A stretch of 64,000 nucleotides of DNA. Origin: Volvox africanus. Lineage: Eukaryota > Chlorophyta > Chlorophyceae > Chlamydomonadales > Volvocaceae. The translations under genes and the position numbers were made by a program. Shown here in pieces: positions 9,419 to 19,230 of this stretch (positions within the stretch are counted from its first letter, which is position 1; the number at the start of each line of letters is the position of its first letter). Below the pieces are notes generated by a model that did not search any database, had not been told where the DNA came from, and was given only the letters and a program-made list of their open reading frames with translations. The stretch spans positions 3,510,001 through 3,574,000 of the forward strand of contig BSDZ01000010.1 of assembly GCA_030268105.1 (NCBI GenBank). The letters run 5' to 3'.

Positions 9419-10232
9419 TGTTGTACGTGGGTTCAATCACCGTTTACATTTATGAAGGCCGCAATGCATTCAGATATCATGAAGCATAATACAATCATAT
9501 TAGCATGATATACTCGAGTATATCTAGCTAATCAGGCATGTCGCATCATCATTCACAACATCGCGCTGTCGGTCAACATGTTTGACTCGAGGCTGATAAT
9601 TAATGCGTGATCTATCCATTGGCATATTATATCACATAATAATACTTTGAATAGTATTACCTCATCTGTGTCATAAACCATACGCGTATGCAAGAATGCG
9701 ACGATCGCGATGGTTGGGTCGGCAACCGAATATCGATATTCGGACCTTTGCATATTGCATGCGTTGCATCCAATAATATCACGAATGACACAAATCTAGA
9801 GCAGTATTACCAAGGTACTCACACTTGAGATCGTAATCCAGTGAGACCTGTACTGCACATCGGTAACGCGACGTGATAGGTGCGAGGACGGCCGCCTAGA
9901 GACCGAAGTTGGCGCGACACTAACTTTGGACCAAGTATTCGAGTACTTAACTCTATCCGATACGCATACATACGATATAATCATTTATATTTGGCCTGAG
10001 CTATTCTAGCATTCCATCTGCAGCCGAGTGATGAACATTGCCCACGGGGTCTGACGGCAGACTGTAATTCTGTAACTGAAGAACATTGTAAGTTGAATCT
10101 TTCCTTGCTATTGAGTCTTCCGCTGTCTACTATTCACATTGGCTTGCCTTGCTGTTCGTAAGCTTGGTATGCACGCAGCTAACACCTAGACGTGCAGAGC
10201 TAATACATGATTGAAGAAGGAAGGATACAACA
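9419..10232 (+). repeat. copy 2 5' LTR
   Basis: 814 bases, TGTTGTACGTGG to AGGATACAACA, the same length as the 3' LTR. Confidence 0.92.
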
Positions 10233-11152
10233 AATTTGGTAGCGAGACGGTTCGACTCACGGCTGTCTCATCGTCACTAGCGAAGAGTAGGTTCTCGCAT
10301 GAGCGAGCGGCGGCGAAGAGTATCACGAGATAACCTCGCCGGAAAGCTGAAACGGTACTATCCTCTACCTGAACTCCTGATACAATATCGGTCTGTTAAA
10401 TAACAACCATACTTTTGTTACCCGCAAGGTCTTAAGTCCACAGAAGAAATTCTGTTGCCATCACACTTGAAGTCGCCTCCTCGATAGAGTTGGGTATCGG
10501 ACAGGATCAGTTGCTGAAGAGATATCAATTTGAAGGTGACAACATACTGGTGGGTTACGTTACCGTCCACGTCGGAGTTTTACTCGGGTGAGAATGGTAC
10601 ACGAGAGGAAACCCCTAAGGTACAGTTTTACCTCCACCTATTTTCCTTGTGAAGTCTTAATTGGAATACATGTCGCATAATCAATATTCCCCATCTACGG
10701 GAGAGAGTGAACAGGCCAGTGTTGGAGCCCATAATGAAGGACCGGAGATCCCACCGAATACTGATAATCTACATAATCCCCAGCCCGACGTTCCCCAGCC
10801 GAATGGTCCTTATCCAATTCAGGGCCCCACTGGGACGTCAGATCACGCGGGGCCCCCCGAAACGGAGCCTTTGCTCTGAGTTGCAGGTGAAACTGGTGGT
10901 CTGGCACCACTTGCGATAGCTCCTGGTTACAACTTGCGTTCTAATCAGCTGGAGGCTTTGATCGCGCGGACTACAGGGACCAACTGAATACGTATCTGCC
11001 ATATCTACTCGAAGCCTACAAGAGTACTGTCGGTGTGCTGACCAAATTGCTTGTGCTCTTGTGCTAGATTCGTGTGAATCGCTTGCACACTTGCTTTAGA
11101 ATTTTGTGCATCATTTATTGTCACGCAATTTGAATATATTGGTCAGTGTTCC
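10233..11152 (+). other. copy 2 untranslated leader
   Basis: This lies between the 5' LTR and Gag. It starts with the likely primer-binding site and has no convincing coding content; the small open frames near 10661-10919 are not conserved in copy 1. A diverged relative is visible at 1078-1387 (copy 0, minus). Confidence 0.6.
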
Positions 11153-11752
11153 ATGATGGCGGGACATGACGACCCGTCATTTGTAGGCTTGGCATGTCAA
11201 CCTGAGCTGGGTACCGTTCCTAGAACGTTTGATAGGGATCCTGAGACTATTGACACAATTACTGCTCAAGATCCTCTTGTGTTTCAGGCCCCTATCCATC
11301 TTACTACGCCACACTTGGCAGCCATGACGGTTACAGATGGAACCGCTGATCAACGGGGTTTGCTGTCGCCTCAAATGCAAGGCCGCGCCGACGGTAATGA
11401 GGTGAAGTGGTTTACTATCCCGGCACCGAAATTGTTTATTTTACATGATATGAATGTTGAACGTGACATTGTGAATGCAACTCGTTCCTATCTACGTGAT
11501 ATTTGGAAGTACCTGCAGTTGGTCCGTGGCGATGAACGTGATGAGGTGAGGTGTCTCTTTGTTGGAAATAACCTCGAGGTTATAGCAAAGACGTGGTATG
11601 ATCAAGGGATCACTGCATGGGAAAACTTCACGTTTGATGAGTTGACTGTCACCCTACTTGCACGCTTTACCCCAGAAGCTCAGTCACGTGATATTGAGGC
11701 ACACTGTATGTTAGCCTTTGGCTCATTTTCATGTTTCCGAATGAAACTGTAA
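11153..11752 (+). CDS. copy 2 Gag (truncated capsid part)
   Basis: The frame starts at ATG 11153 (MMAGHDDPSFVGLACQPELG), matching the copy 1 Gag start. The conserved core reads RSYLRDIWKYLQLV then VRCLFVGNNLEVIAKTWYDQ and FDELTVTLLARFTPEA. It ends prematurely, and the following region (11753-12139), which should carry the rest of capsid and the zinc knuckle, is too damaged to read. Confidence 0.8.
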   Translation: MMAGHDDPSFVGLACQPELGTVPRTFDRDPETIDTITAQDPLVFQAPIHLTTPHLAAMTVTDGTADQRGLLSPQMQGRADGNEVKWFTIPAPKLFILHDMNVERDIVNATRSYLRDIWKYLQLVRGDERDEVRCLFVGNNLEVIAKTWYDQGITAWENFTFDELTVTLLARFTPEAQSRDIEAHCMLAFGSFSCFRMKL

Positions 11753-12139
11753 CTGCCTAATAATCACATTTTGAGGCTCTTGTGATGCCAATTGTCCTAA
11801 GAGCTGAGATGCGTATTCCAGCTAGACAGAATGCTTTGAGATTCGTGCCTCATGTGACTGCCATGCAAGCGCAGGACTCATGACTGACAAAAGGGGAGTG
11901 TACACAATCCAAGCTTGTGCGTCGGAAGGAGATCACTCTCTGTTGAAGATGTGCGGTGGGTTATCTCATGATGGATTGCCATTGTTGCCGCCTTTGGCCC
12001 CACGGTCAAAGTAGGGGGGATGCCTGGATTGATGCGGAGTTGACTCCATCCAGGACAGCTGAACAAATGCATGGTCGGTGGTCATTCGTATGTCCAACTG
12101 TGAATCATCGTTGCTTTTAGTTCTTGAGAACATGACGTT

Positions 12140-12685
12140 TTGTTCATCCCCTCATCTCAAAGTGAGCCGTTCGAACAGCTGGTCAAATACAGGAGATGCA
12201 GACATCAATGTCCGGACACTCCCGCATGTTTGTTGCTACCATTTCACAGCCAGCGTAGGGCTACCGCTTTGTTAAACAGTATGCAACGTGTATTCAAGTC
12301 AGGCACTGTATTGATTGATGATGTGAACGTGGCGGGATCCGCAGTTCTGTTGCCGGAATTGTCCTATGCCTTTGATGTCTGGTATGAAGCTCCTGTAGCA
12401 GGTTTTGTTAATTTTGAGCCCGCCCTGGAATCACTTTTGTTATCTGTGGAGTCGACTCTGACAGATTATTGTGTTTCCGTTATTGAAGTCGGCCTCACTG
12501 GTCGAATGATGAAGGCACTTGAGGATACCGGTGCCAGTGACGACTTCATCTCAGCAAAGGAGGTGAATGTGTTGGGGTCGACCCCACAGTCGTCTAATTG
12601 TGACAGGTTACCCTCGCTAATGAGGGTAAGCATCCCATCGTGGGCAGAATCACCGTTAGTCGTCGAAGGACCCTCTGTGTGTTAG
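12140..12685 (+). CDS. copy 2 Gag-protease linker and protease
   Basis: The first part matches the linker of copy 1 (YRRCRHQCPDTPACLLLPFH, MQRVFKSGTVLIDDVNVAG). The protease active site follows as LEDTGASDDFISAKEVNVLG, where the residue before DTG is glutamate instead of the valine of copy 1. The frame is lost shortly after, within the flap region. Confidence 0.8.
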   Translation: MFIPSSQSEPFEQLVKYRRCRHQCPDTPACLLLPFHSQRRATALLNSMQRVFKSGTVLIDDVNVAGSAVLLPELSYAFDVWYEAPVAGFVNFEPALESLLLSVESTLTDYCVSVIEVGLTGRMMKALEDTGASDDFISAKEVNVLGSTPQSSNCDRLPSLMRVSIPSWAESPLVVEGPSVC

Positions 12686-13195
12686 GGCCCAATGAGTGCA
12701 ACAAGGTCTCTCGGAGACAGCACTACATGGACATTGGGTGCCGCGACATAACGACAGTACTGCGCGCGCATCGATATGGAGTCCAGCACAATTGGCCATT
12801 GTGCAAAAGGGAACCTATCGCCTAAGGTACCTTGTCTGTCGTACCAAGATGTCACACCAGAGGAGGGCGGAACTGTTGCGGAGCCTATGGTTAATTTCGG
12901 CGTTCGTCCGCCGAAATAAAGAACCCAAGCTTGAAGGGTGCAAAAGAAGCCTATCAAATGATAAGGGAAGGCACCCATGAATTGCTTGTGAGGCCTTGGG
13001 TGCAATCGATTGCTACCACCGCGCAGTCTCTTGCAAAAGATTCTGAGGTCTCAGCCCCCTATTGCCAAATTATACTGATGCATTTGTCATCTTGGGGCTC
13101 CCACCTATGTTCCCTGCTGACTATATGATCCCTCTTGTGCCCGAGCACCCCGTTTCACAACCTACGTACAGGCTAAGTCCGCTAAAGTTGAGCGG

Positions 13196-14113
13196 ATGAA
13201 ACGGCGAGTGAGGGATCTGCTCGCAAAGGGTATGATTCGGCCCAGCACGTCGCCATATTCGGCTCCGATATTGTTTGTCGGTAAGAAGGATGGGACGCTG
13301 CGTATGTGCATTGATTATCGGGGCTTGAATGTGAACACGATTAAAAATCGCTACCCTTTGCCGCGCGTTGATGACCTGATCGATAAGCTGAAAGGTTCAG
13401 CTTACTTTTCCTCGATTGACCTTCAACAAGGGTATAATCAGATACGCAGTGCTGCCTCTGATATTCCAAAAACCGCTTTCTGGACTCCCTTTGGTCACTT
13501 CGAGTACACGGTCTTGTCGTTTGGACTTACTAATGCGCCCGCCACATTTCAAGCAGTGATGGATCACATGTTCAGACTGTATATCGACAGGTTCGTCGTT
13601 TGTTATTTGGATGATATTTTAATATATTCCAAAACGCGCGAGGAGCACCTGAAGCATCTCGAGCTCGTGCTTGAGGTGATGAAGCGGGAGCAATTGTTTG
13701 CTAAACGCACCAAGTGTTTTTGGGTGCAGCCTCAGGTGGAGTATTTGGGCCACATCGTGTTGGTCACTGGGGTCAGGATGGACCCACGGAAGGTAGCTGT
13801 GGTTCGCAAATGGCCTGCACCTCAGAACCTCACCGAACTACGCCAGTTCTTGGGTTTGACCAACTACTTCCATAAGTTTATCAAAAATTACTCCATTATT
13901 GTGGCCCCGCTTACGAATTTGACGAAGAAAGGAGGTTTCGCTTCACTCGAAGCCTGGACACCCACGTGTCAGCGGGCATTCGAAGAGCTCAAGCGAATTG
14001 TCACCGACGATGTTACCCTCTCTTTTCCTGATTACTCGTTGCCGTTCCGTGTTGAAGTTGTATCAGATGCTTCCTTGCATGGAAGCGGCGCTGTATTGTT
14101 GCAGGAAGGATGA
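13196..14113 (+). CDS. copy 2 reverse transcriptase
   Basis: 305 codons of RT: MIRPSTSPYSAPILFVGKKD, MCIDYRGLNVNTIKNRYPLP, SFGLTNAPATFQAVMD and the catalytic box CYLDDILIYS. The connection region and first RNase H aspartate (SDASLHGSGAVL) follow. It stops at a TGA at about 14111 where copy 1 has CGA. Confidence 0.92.
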   Translation: MKRRVRDLLAKGMIRPSTSPYSAPILFVGKKDGTLRMCIDYRGLNVNTIKNRYPLPRVDDLIDKLKGSAYFSSIDLQQGYNQIRSAASDIPKTAFWTPFGHFEYTVLSFGLTNAPATFQAVMDHMFRLYIDRFVVCYLDDILIYSKTREEHLKHLELVLEVMKREQLFAKRTKCFWVQPQVEYLGHIVLVTGVRMDPRKVAVVRKWPAPQNLTELRQFLGLTNYFHKFIKNYSIIVAPLTNLTKKGGFASLEAWTPTCQRAFEELKRIVTDDVTLSFPDYSLPFRVEVVSDASLHGSGAVLLQEG

Positions 14114-14182
14114 CCGATCGCCTTCACGAGTAAGAAGTTATCGGGTGCAGAGACCCGATATACAACCGGAGAGCAGAACCTG

Positions 14183-15439
14183 TTGGCAGCTCTGCATGCT
14201 TTGAAGGAATGGTGTTGTTACCTCGAGGGCCGCCCTCTTACGCTGAAGACCGATCATAAGCCGCTGACATTCTTGCAGAGTGTTCCCACGCTTAACCAAC
14301 GACAAGCCCGGAGGATGGAGTATCTATCTCGTTTCGACTGCACATGGGAGTATATCGCCGGCAGAATTAATATTGTTGGCGCCCTCAGTCGACATCCATC
14401 ATTGCATGCTGCAATCCTGGCAGCACCGGTCACTCGTTCGCGCAGTCAGGAGGTGCCGATAGCAGCAGACCTTGCGCAGCGACTCAAGATAGCGTATCAA
14501 GCCGATCCATGGTTTGCTTCACCAAGCAATGTGGAGCATTTGCACAAGCGCAATGATTTGTGGCTACGAAAGGATGGCTCGACCACACAAATCGTCGTGC
14601 CAAACGACGACGCTTTGCGCTATGATACTTTTGCACGGTTCCATGAGGACCCGTTAGCAGGACATCCTGGAAGTACGCGTTTGGCAGAGCTTGTACGACG
14701 CTCATTCTGGTGGCCGCGCGTGGTGAAGGATGAGGAAAACTTCGTGCAAAGGTGCAGTCTCTGTCAGCGCAATAAAGCACTATCCGGTAAGGGCCAGGGT
14801 TTACTACAACCTTTACCTATACCAGATGCCCCTTGGGAAAGTGTTTCTATGGACTTTGTAGTTGCGCTGCCCAAAACTGAGGGGGGATACGACTCGGTGT
14901 TCGTAATGGTCGATCGTTTGACCAAGATGGTCCACTTAGCCCCCTGCACCTCGTCTTGCACCGCTGAGCAAACGGCACAATTATTTTTTGATAATGTGGT
15001 ACGATTGCATGGCGTTCCTAAAAATGTGATATCCGATCGCGGCAGTCAATTCACGTCTAAGTTTTGGGAAGCGCTATGCGAGCTCGTCGGTATGCGTGTT
15101 CATTTGAGCACAGCATATCATCCACAATCCGATGGGCAAACCGAACGCACAAATCGCACGTTGGGCAACATGTTGAGGAATTTTGTGGGACGCACACCCT
15201 CTGTTTGGGATATGTTTCTGACTTCGGCAGAATTCGCGCTTAACAACACTGTTAACCGCTCTACAGGTCAAAGCCCTTTCTTTCTGAATTATGGATTTCA
15301 TCCTGCGCTACCCGTGTGGCAAGAATTGGAGATAAATATCCCTGCAGCTAAAGCCTTTGCCAAGTCATTCCTATCCCGCATGACCGACGCGAAGGCATGC
15401 CATGGACGCGGCACAACAATGGACGACGGACTATTATAA
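14183..15439 (+). CDS. copy 2 RNase H remainder and integrase
   Basis: The RNase H continuation is LHALKEWCCYLEGRPLTLKT then DHKPLTFLQSV. The integrase zinc finger is HEDPLAGHPGSTRLAEL ... CSLCQRNKALSG. The catalytic triad is the D of SMDFVVALPKTEGGYD, the D of VISDRGSQFTSKFW and the E of YHPQSDGQTERTNR. The frame is lost near 15400 by a one-base insertion relative to copy 1 and continues in the overlapping frame 15402-15944. Confidence 0.92.
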   Translation: MAALHALKEWCCYLEGRPLTLKTDHKPLTFLQSVPTLNQRQARRMEYLSRFDCTWEYIAGRINIVGALSRHPSLHAAILAAPVTRSRSQEVPIAADLAQRLKIAYQADPWFASPSNVEHLHKRNDLWLRKDGSTTQIVVPNDDALRYDTFARFHEDPLAGHPGSTRLAELVRRSFWWPRVVKDEENFVQRCSLCQRNKALSGKGQGLLQPLPIPDAPWESVSMDFVVALPKTEGGYDSVFVMVDRLTKMVHLAPCTSSCTAEQTAQLFFDNVVRLHGVPKNVISDRGSQFTSKFWEALCELVGMRVHLSTAYHPQSDGQTERTNRTLGNMLRNFVGRTPSVWDMFLTSAEFALNNTVNRSTGQSPFFLNYGFHPALPVWQELEINIPAAKAFAKSFLSRMTDAKACHGRGTTMDDGLL

Positions 15440-15944
15440 TAAATCTAAACGGGACGTAACATTTTCGGTGGGACAAATGGTATTACTGAGCACTAAGAAC
15501 TTGTGTTCGCTCATCGACGGTTCCCGTAAATTGTTACCTCGTTGGATCGGTCCACATCCCGTTGTTCGCATGGTAGGGAATGTAGCCGTGGAGCTATCCC
15601 TACCTTCTGATATGAATATCCATCCCACATTTCATATTTCTTTAATTCGCCCTTATCGCGGCACAGCACCCGTTACGAACGACACCAATGCCCCTGCAGT
15701 AATGGACCCTGGTCCAGAGACCTGGATCGCAGGCAAGCAAAAGGTGTATGATGTGGAACGCATACTGGATTACCGGGTTCATCGCATTGGTCGACAACGA
15801 CGAAAGCGGAAGGTGCATGAATATCTGGTCAAGTGGACTGGCTATTCTAGCGAGCATAATTCGTGGGAGCCAATGCGTAACTTCTCGCCGGAAATGAAGC
15901 CCCTGTTGGAGGAAGCTCGTCTACTCGCCACGCAAACCCAATGA
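15402..15944 (+). CDS. copy 2 integrase C-terminus with chromodomain
   Basis: QQWTTDYYNKSKRDVTFSVG and SRKLLPRWIGPHPVVRMVG form the integrase C-terminal domain. YDVERILDYRV ... HEYLVKWTGYSSEHNSWEP is the chromodomain. Copy 1 has the same protein with a TGA at the RDVTF arginine. Confidence 0.9.
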   Translation: MDAAQQWTTDYYNKSKRDVTFSVGQMVLLSTKNLCSLIDGSRKLLPRWIGPHPVVRMVGNVAVELSLPSDMNIHPTFHISLIRPYRGTAPVTNDTNAPAVMDPGPETWIAGKQKVYDVERILDYRVHRIGRQRRKRKVHEYLVKWTGYSSEHNSWEPMRNFSPEMKPLLEEARLLATQTQ

Positions 15945-16003
15945 TCCTTGCAGTCGATGCTGTTCGATGCAGCGAGGACGCTGCATACGGGAGGGGGGAT
16001 AGT

Positions 16004-16817
16004 TGTTGTACGTGGGTTCAATCACCGTTAACATTTATGAAGGCCGCAATGCATTCAGATATCATGAAGCATAATACAATCATATTAGCATGATATACTC
16101 GAGTATATCTAGCTAATCAGGCATGTCGCATCATCATTCACGACATCGCGCTGTCGGTCAACATGTTTGACTCGAGGCTGATAATTAATGCGTGATCTAT
16201 CCATTGGCATATTATATCACATAATAATACTTTGAATAGTATTACCTCATCTGTGTCATAAACCATACGCGTATGCAAGAATGCGACGATCGCGATGGTT
16301 GGGTCGGCAACCGAATATCGATATTCGGACCTTTGCATATTGCATGCGTTGCATCCAATAATATCACGAATGACACGAATCTAGAGCAGTTTTACCAAGG
16401 TACTCACACTTGAGATCGTAATCCAGTGAGACCTGTACTGCACATCGGTAACGCGACGTGATAGGTGCGAGGACGGCCGCCTAGAGACCGAAGTTGGCGC
16501 GACGCTAACTTTGGACCAAGTATTCGAGTACTTAACTCTATCCGATACGCATACATACGATATAATCATTTATATTTGGCCTGAGCTATTCTAGCATTCC
16601 ATCTGCAGCCGAGTGATGAACATTGCCCACGGGGTCTGACGGCAGACTGTAATTCTGTAACTGAAGAACATTGTAAGTTGAATCTTTCCTTGCTATTGAG
16701 TCTTCCGCTGTCTACTATTCACATTGGCTTGCCTTGCTGTTCGTAAGCTTGGTACGCACGCAGCTAACACCTAGACGTGCAGAGCTAATACATGATTGAA
16801 GAAGGAAGGATACAACA
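16004..16817 (+). repeat. copy 2 3' LTR
   Basis: 814 bases and about 99 percent identical by eye to 9419-10232. Confidence 0.92.
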
Positions 16818-17126
16818 ATATCGATATTCGGTTGCCGACCCAACCATCGCAATCATCGTGTTTCCGCATACGTGTGTGGTTCATGATACGAATGATGTAA
16901 TATTATTACGTGATATATTATGCCAATAGTGGATTCACGCATTGATATCAGCCTCGAGTCAAACATGTTGACCAACAGTGCGATGTTGTAAATGATAATG
17001 CGACGTGCTTCATTAGCTAGATATATTTGAATATATCATGCTAAAATGCTAATAACACGACCAGTCATGCTTAGATGAATTCCAGCCTACTTCGACATAA
17101 ACAGTGATCAAACCGGCGTACAACAC

Positions 17127-17541
17127 CGATTGCTCGCGTACCGAGGGTACTTCCGAGCAGATTGATGAGATATGCGATGTAATCTGTTAGGCCATCCTTC
17201 ATCTCCGTCGTTCGCACGATTAGAGCCTTGATTTGCTCAGGAGTTAAGTACTGACCGGCCAACACAGATTCACCTGCAACTTAGGGTTTTAAAACCCTAA
17301 AACCCTAAGTTAACCTGCGACTCACAACACGGATTCACAATGAGAACACAACAACTAATCATAAACAAGCATCTATGATTACAAACCGGAAGCAGCAGTG
17401 TCCAAAACGGTGCGGCCCAGGTCCTCTGCGAATGTATCTAAAGGGCTGTGGCGATTGTCGTTGTCGCTCATCATCACGAGAACCTACTTCCGATGAGGGA
17501 CAATGAGACAGCCGTGAATTGAACCGTCTCACTACCAAATT
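17127..17541 (-). mobile_element. copy 4 chromovirus: leader, interrupted by copy 0
   Basis: Read on the minus strand it follows the leader and upstream-Gag sequence of copy 1 (about 7738-8036), including the segment that reads GGACAATGAGACAGCCGTGA on the plus strand, and ends with the primer-binding-site-like sequence against the LTR at 17542. Its left edge is the end of the copy 0 LTR, so copy 0 probably landed in this leader. Within it lies a telomere-like palindrome absent from copy 1 (see 17281-17308). Confidence 0.7.
17281..17308. repeat. telomere-like palindrome inside copy 4 leader
   Basis: TTAGGGTTTTAAAACCCTAA is a perfect 20-base palindrome of the TTTTAGGG motif, followed by another AACCCTAA unit. 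It is flanked by an imperfect 11-base direct repeat (CACCTGCAACT at 17271-17281 and AACCTGCGACT at 17312-17322). Copy 1 has only one such site and no telomere-like bases here, so this is an insertion. Confidence 0.85.
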
Positions 17542-17833
17542 TGTTGTATCCTTCCTTCTTCAATCATGCACTGAATCTGCACGTCTGAGTGTTAGCTACG
17601 AGTGCATGGTGCTTACAAACAGTAAGACACTCCAGTGCGAGCAATGTGACAGCAGAAGACTTAAAGACAAGGAAAGATTCAACTTACAATGATTCCCGAT
17701 TACAAAGTAGAAGTCTGCCGTCAGACCCCACGAACAGCATTCATCATATGGCTGAAAATGGAATGCTGGAATAGCTCGGGCAATTAATAAATGATTATAT
17801 CGTATGTACAGGAATTAGACTGAGTTAAGTACG

Positions 17834-18255
17834 TGTTGTATATGGTACCCACGAAGGGTGGTATCAAAAGATACCGGTTGTTGTGCCAGAGCCCGATTAA
17901 GTAGAGCTGCCGACTAGGTCGTACTTGAGAGACCATAAGGCCTCAAACCGGGCGTGACCTTCAGAAGTCACCACTACAACCGGAGATTCAGTGAACCAGG
18001 AACCAGATGTTCCACCATTTACCATTCAGGCGGTAAATGGCATATTCCATACAGGTTATGGAGTAACCAACAGGTTCGGATGTTTCAGGAAATCAGTTAG
18101 TATTGGTTGTCAACAGCCGAGACCAAATCCACAAATCGAATGCCAGATGGGAACATGAAACAATTAATCTGATAATTAAATATATTATAACACAAAATAA
18201 TAAACAGATAATTATTATACTTAATGAATTACCGAAATGCATTAAGGATATAACA
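17834..18255 (-). repeat. copy 3 3' LTR
   Basis: 422 bases, about 97-98 percent identical by eye to 24127-24543, with small indels. Confidence 0.9.
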
Positions 18256-18324
18256 ATTGTCCCCCCTCTAGATGCAGCGTCCCGATGCATGAAACGAGAG
18301 CAGACAGGTTGAGGTAGGACAGAG

Positions 18325-18957
18325 TCAGAGAGGTCCGTCCTTAGACTGTGCCCGCAGCCTAGCTTCATCAAGCAGGGGTTTCATGTCAGGGGTAAAGTTA
18401 CGTGCCGGTTCCCAGCTATTGTGCTCAGACGAATACCCAGACCACTTAACCAGGTACTCATGTACGTTACGCTTACGCCTGCCCTTGCCAACACGTAGTG
18501 TACGGTAATCCAGGATACGTTCGACAGCATACAGGGTCTGCTTACCCGATAACCAGGTAGAGGGATTAGCTTCCGTAACAGGAGGGATGCTATCGTTAGC
18601 CTCAGGCAGAGTACCCCGATATGGACGTATGAGAGATACATGAAATGTGGGATGAATGCGTAGGTCAGATGGGAGTTGTAACTCTACAGCCACCGACCCT
18701 ACCATGCGTACGACAGGATAAGGCCCCACAAAGCACGGTAATAATTTACGAGACGCATCAGCCAGGGAATGAAGTTTCTTCATGCTCAACATAACCAGCT
18801 GGCCCTTAGTGAACGTGACGTCCTTTTTGGACTTGTTATAATAGTCCATAGCCTGTTGCTGTGCAGCTTCCAGGCAAGCTTTAGTGTCAGTTAGACGGGA
18901 CACGAAAGACTTAGCAAACGTTTTTGCAGCTGGAACATTTACGTCCAATTCCGCCAA
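18325..18957 (-). CDS. copy 3 integrase C-terminus with chromodomain
   Basis: The integrase C-terminal domain (YYNKSKKDVTFTKGQLVMLS, LPSDLRIHPTFHVSLIRPYR) is followed by a chromodomain (YAVERILDYRT ... HEYLVKWSGYSSEHNSWEP). It overlaps the preceding integrase frame near 18957, where a frameshift separates the two. Confidence 0.9.
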   Translation of the reverse strand: MAELDVNVPAAKTFAKSFVSRLTDTKACLEAAQQQAMDYYNKSKKDVTFTKGQLVMLSMKKLHSLADASRKLLPCFVGPYPVVRMVGSVAVELQLPSDLRIHPTFHVSLIRPYRGTLPEANDSIPPVTEANPSTWLSGKQTLYAVERILDYRTLRVGKGRRKRNVHEYLVKWSGYSSEHNSWEPARNFTPDMKPLLDEARLRAQSKDGPL

Positions 18958-19230
18958 ACAGGCAAAGCAGGGTTAAAACCGTAATTCAGGAAAAACGGAC
19001 TATTACCAACTGACCGGTTAGTAGCATTATTAATGGCAAACTCAGCAGCGGTTAGGTAGGTATCCCATGCAGTAGGGGTGCGTCCTGCAAAGTTACGGAG
19101 CATATCACCCAGGACACGGTTAACACGCTCTGTTTGCCCATCAGATTGGGGGTGGTAGGCGGTGGACAGGTTCACCCGCATTCCTACCAGAGTTCCCAGG
19201 GCTCCCCAAAACTTACTTGCAGTCAGATAC
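18939..19230 (-). CDS. copy 3 integrase core, second half
   Basis: From about SKFWGALGTLVGMRVNLST onward this frame carries the end of the integrase core, with the catalytic glutamate in YHPQSDGQTERVNRV. It is shifted relative to the main pol frame, which ends at 19213 just after VVSDCK, where copies 1 and 2 have ISDRG. Confidence 0.82.

Larger units (their letters stand above)
9419..16817 (+). mobile_element. copy 2: full-length Ty3/Gypsy chromovirus with both LTRs
   Basis: A complete element on the plus strand with LTRs 9419-10232 and 16004-16817, flanked by the 5-bp duplication ATATC (9414-9418 and 16818-16822). Directly after the 5' LTR is AATTTGGTAGCGAGACGG, the likely primer-binding site. 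A purine tract GGGAGGGGGGATAG precedes the 3' LTR. The two LTRs differ at only about half a dozen sites by eye, so this is probably a recent insertion, yet the coding part already carries several frameshifts and stops. It has the same gene order as copy 1, inverted relative to it. Confidence 0.93.
8934..17126 (-). mobile_element. copy 0 5' LTR, split by copy 2
   Basis: LTR sequence from TGTTGTATCC at 8934 to 9418 resumes at 16823 and ends in CGGCGTACAACA at 17126. Removing copy 2 (9419-16817) and one ATATC restores the continuous LTR sequence ...GGTCCGAATATCGATATTCGG..., as seen intact in the LTRs of copy 1. The LTR therefore belongs to an older minus-oriented element that was the target of copy 2. 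Confidence 0.85.
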
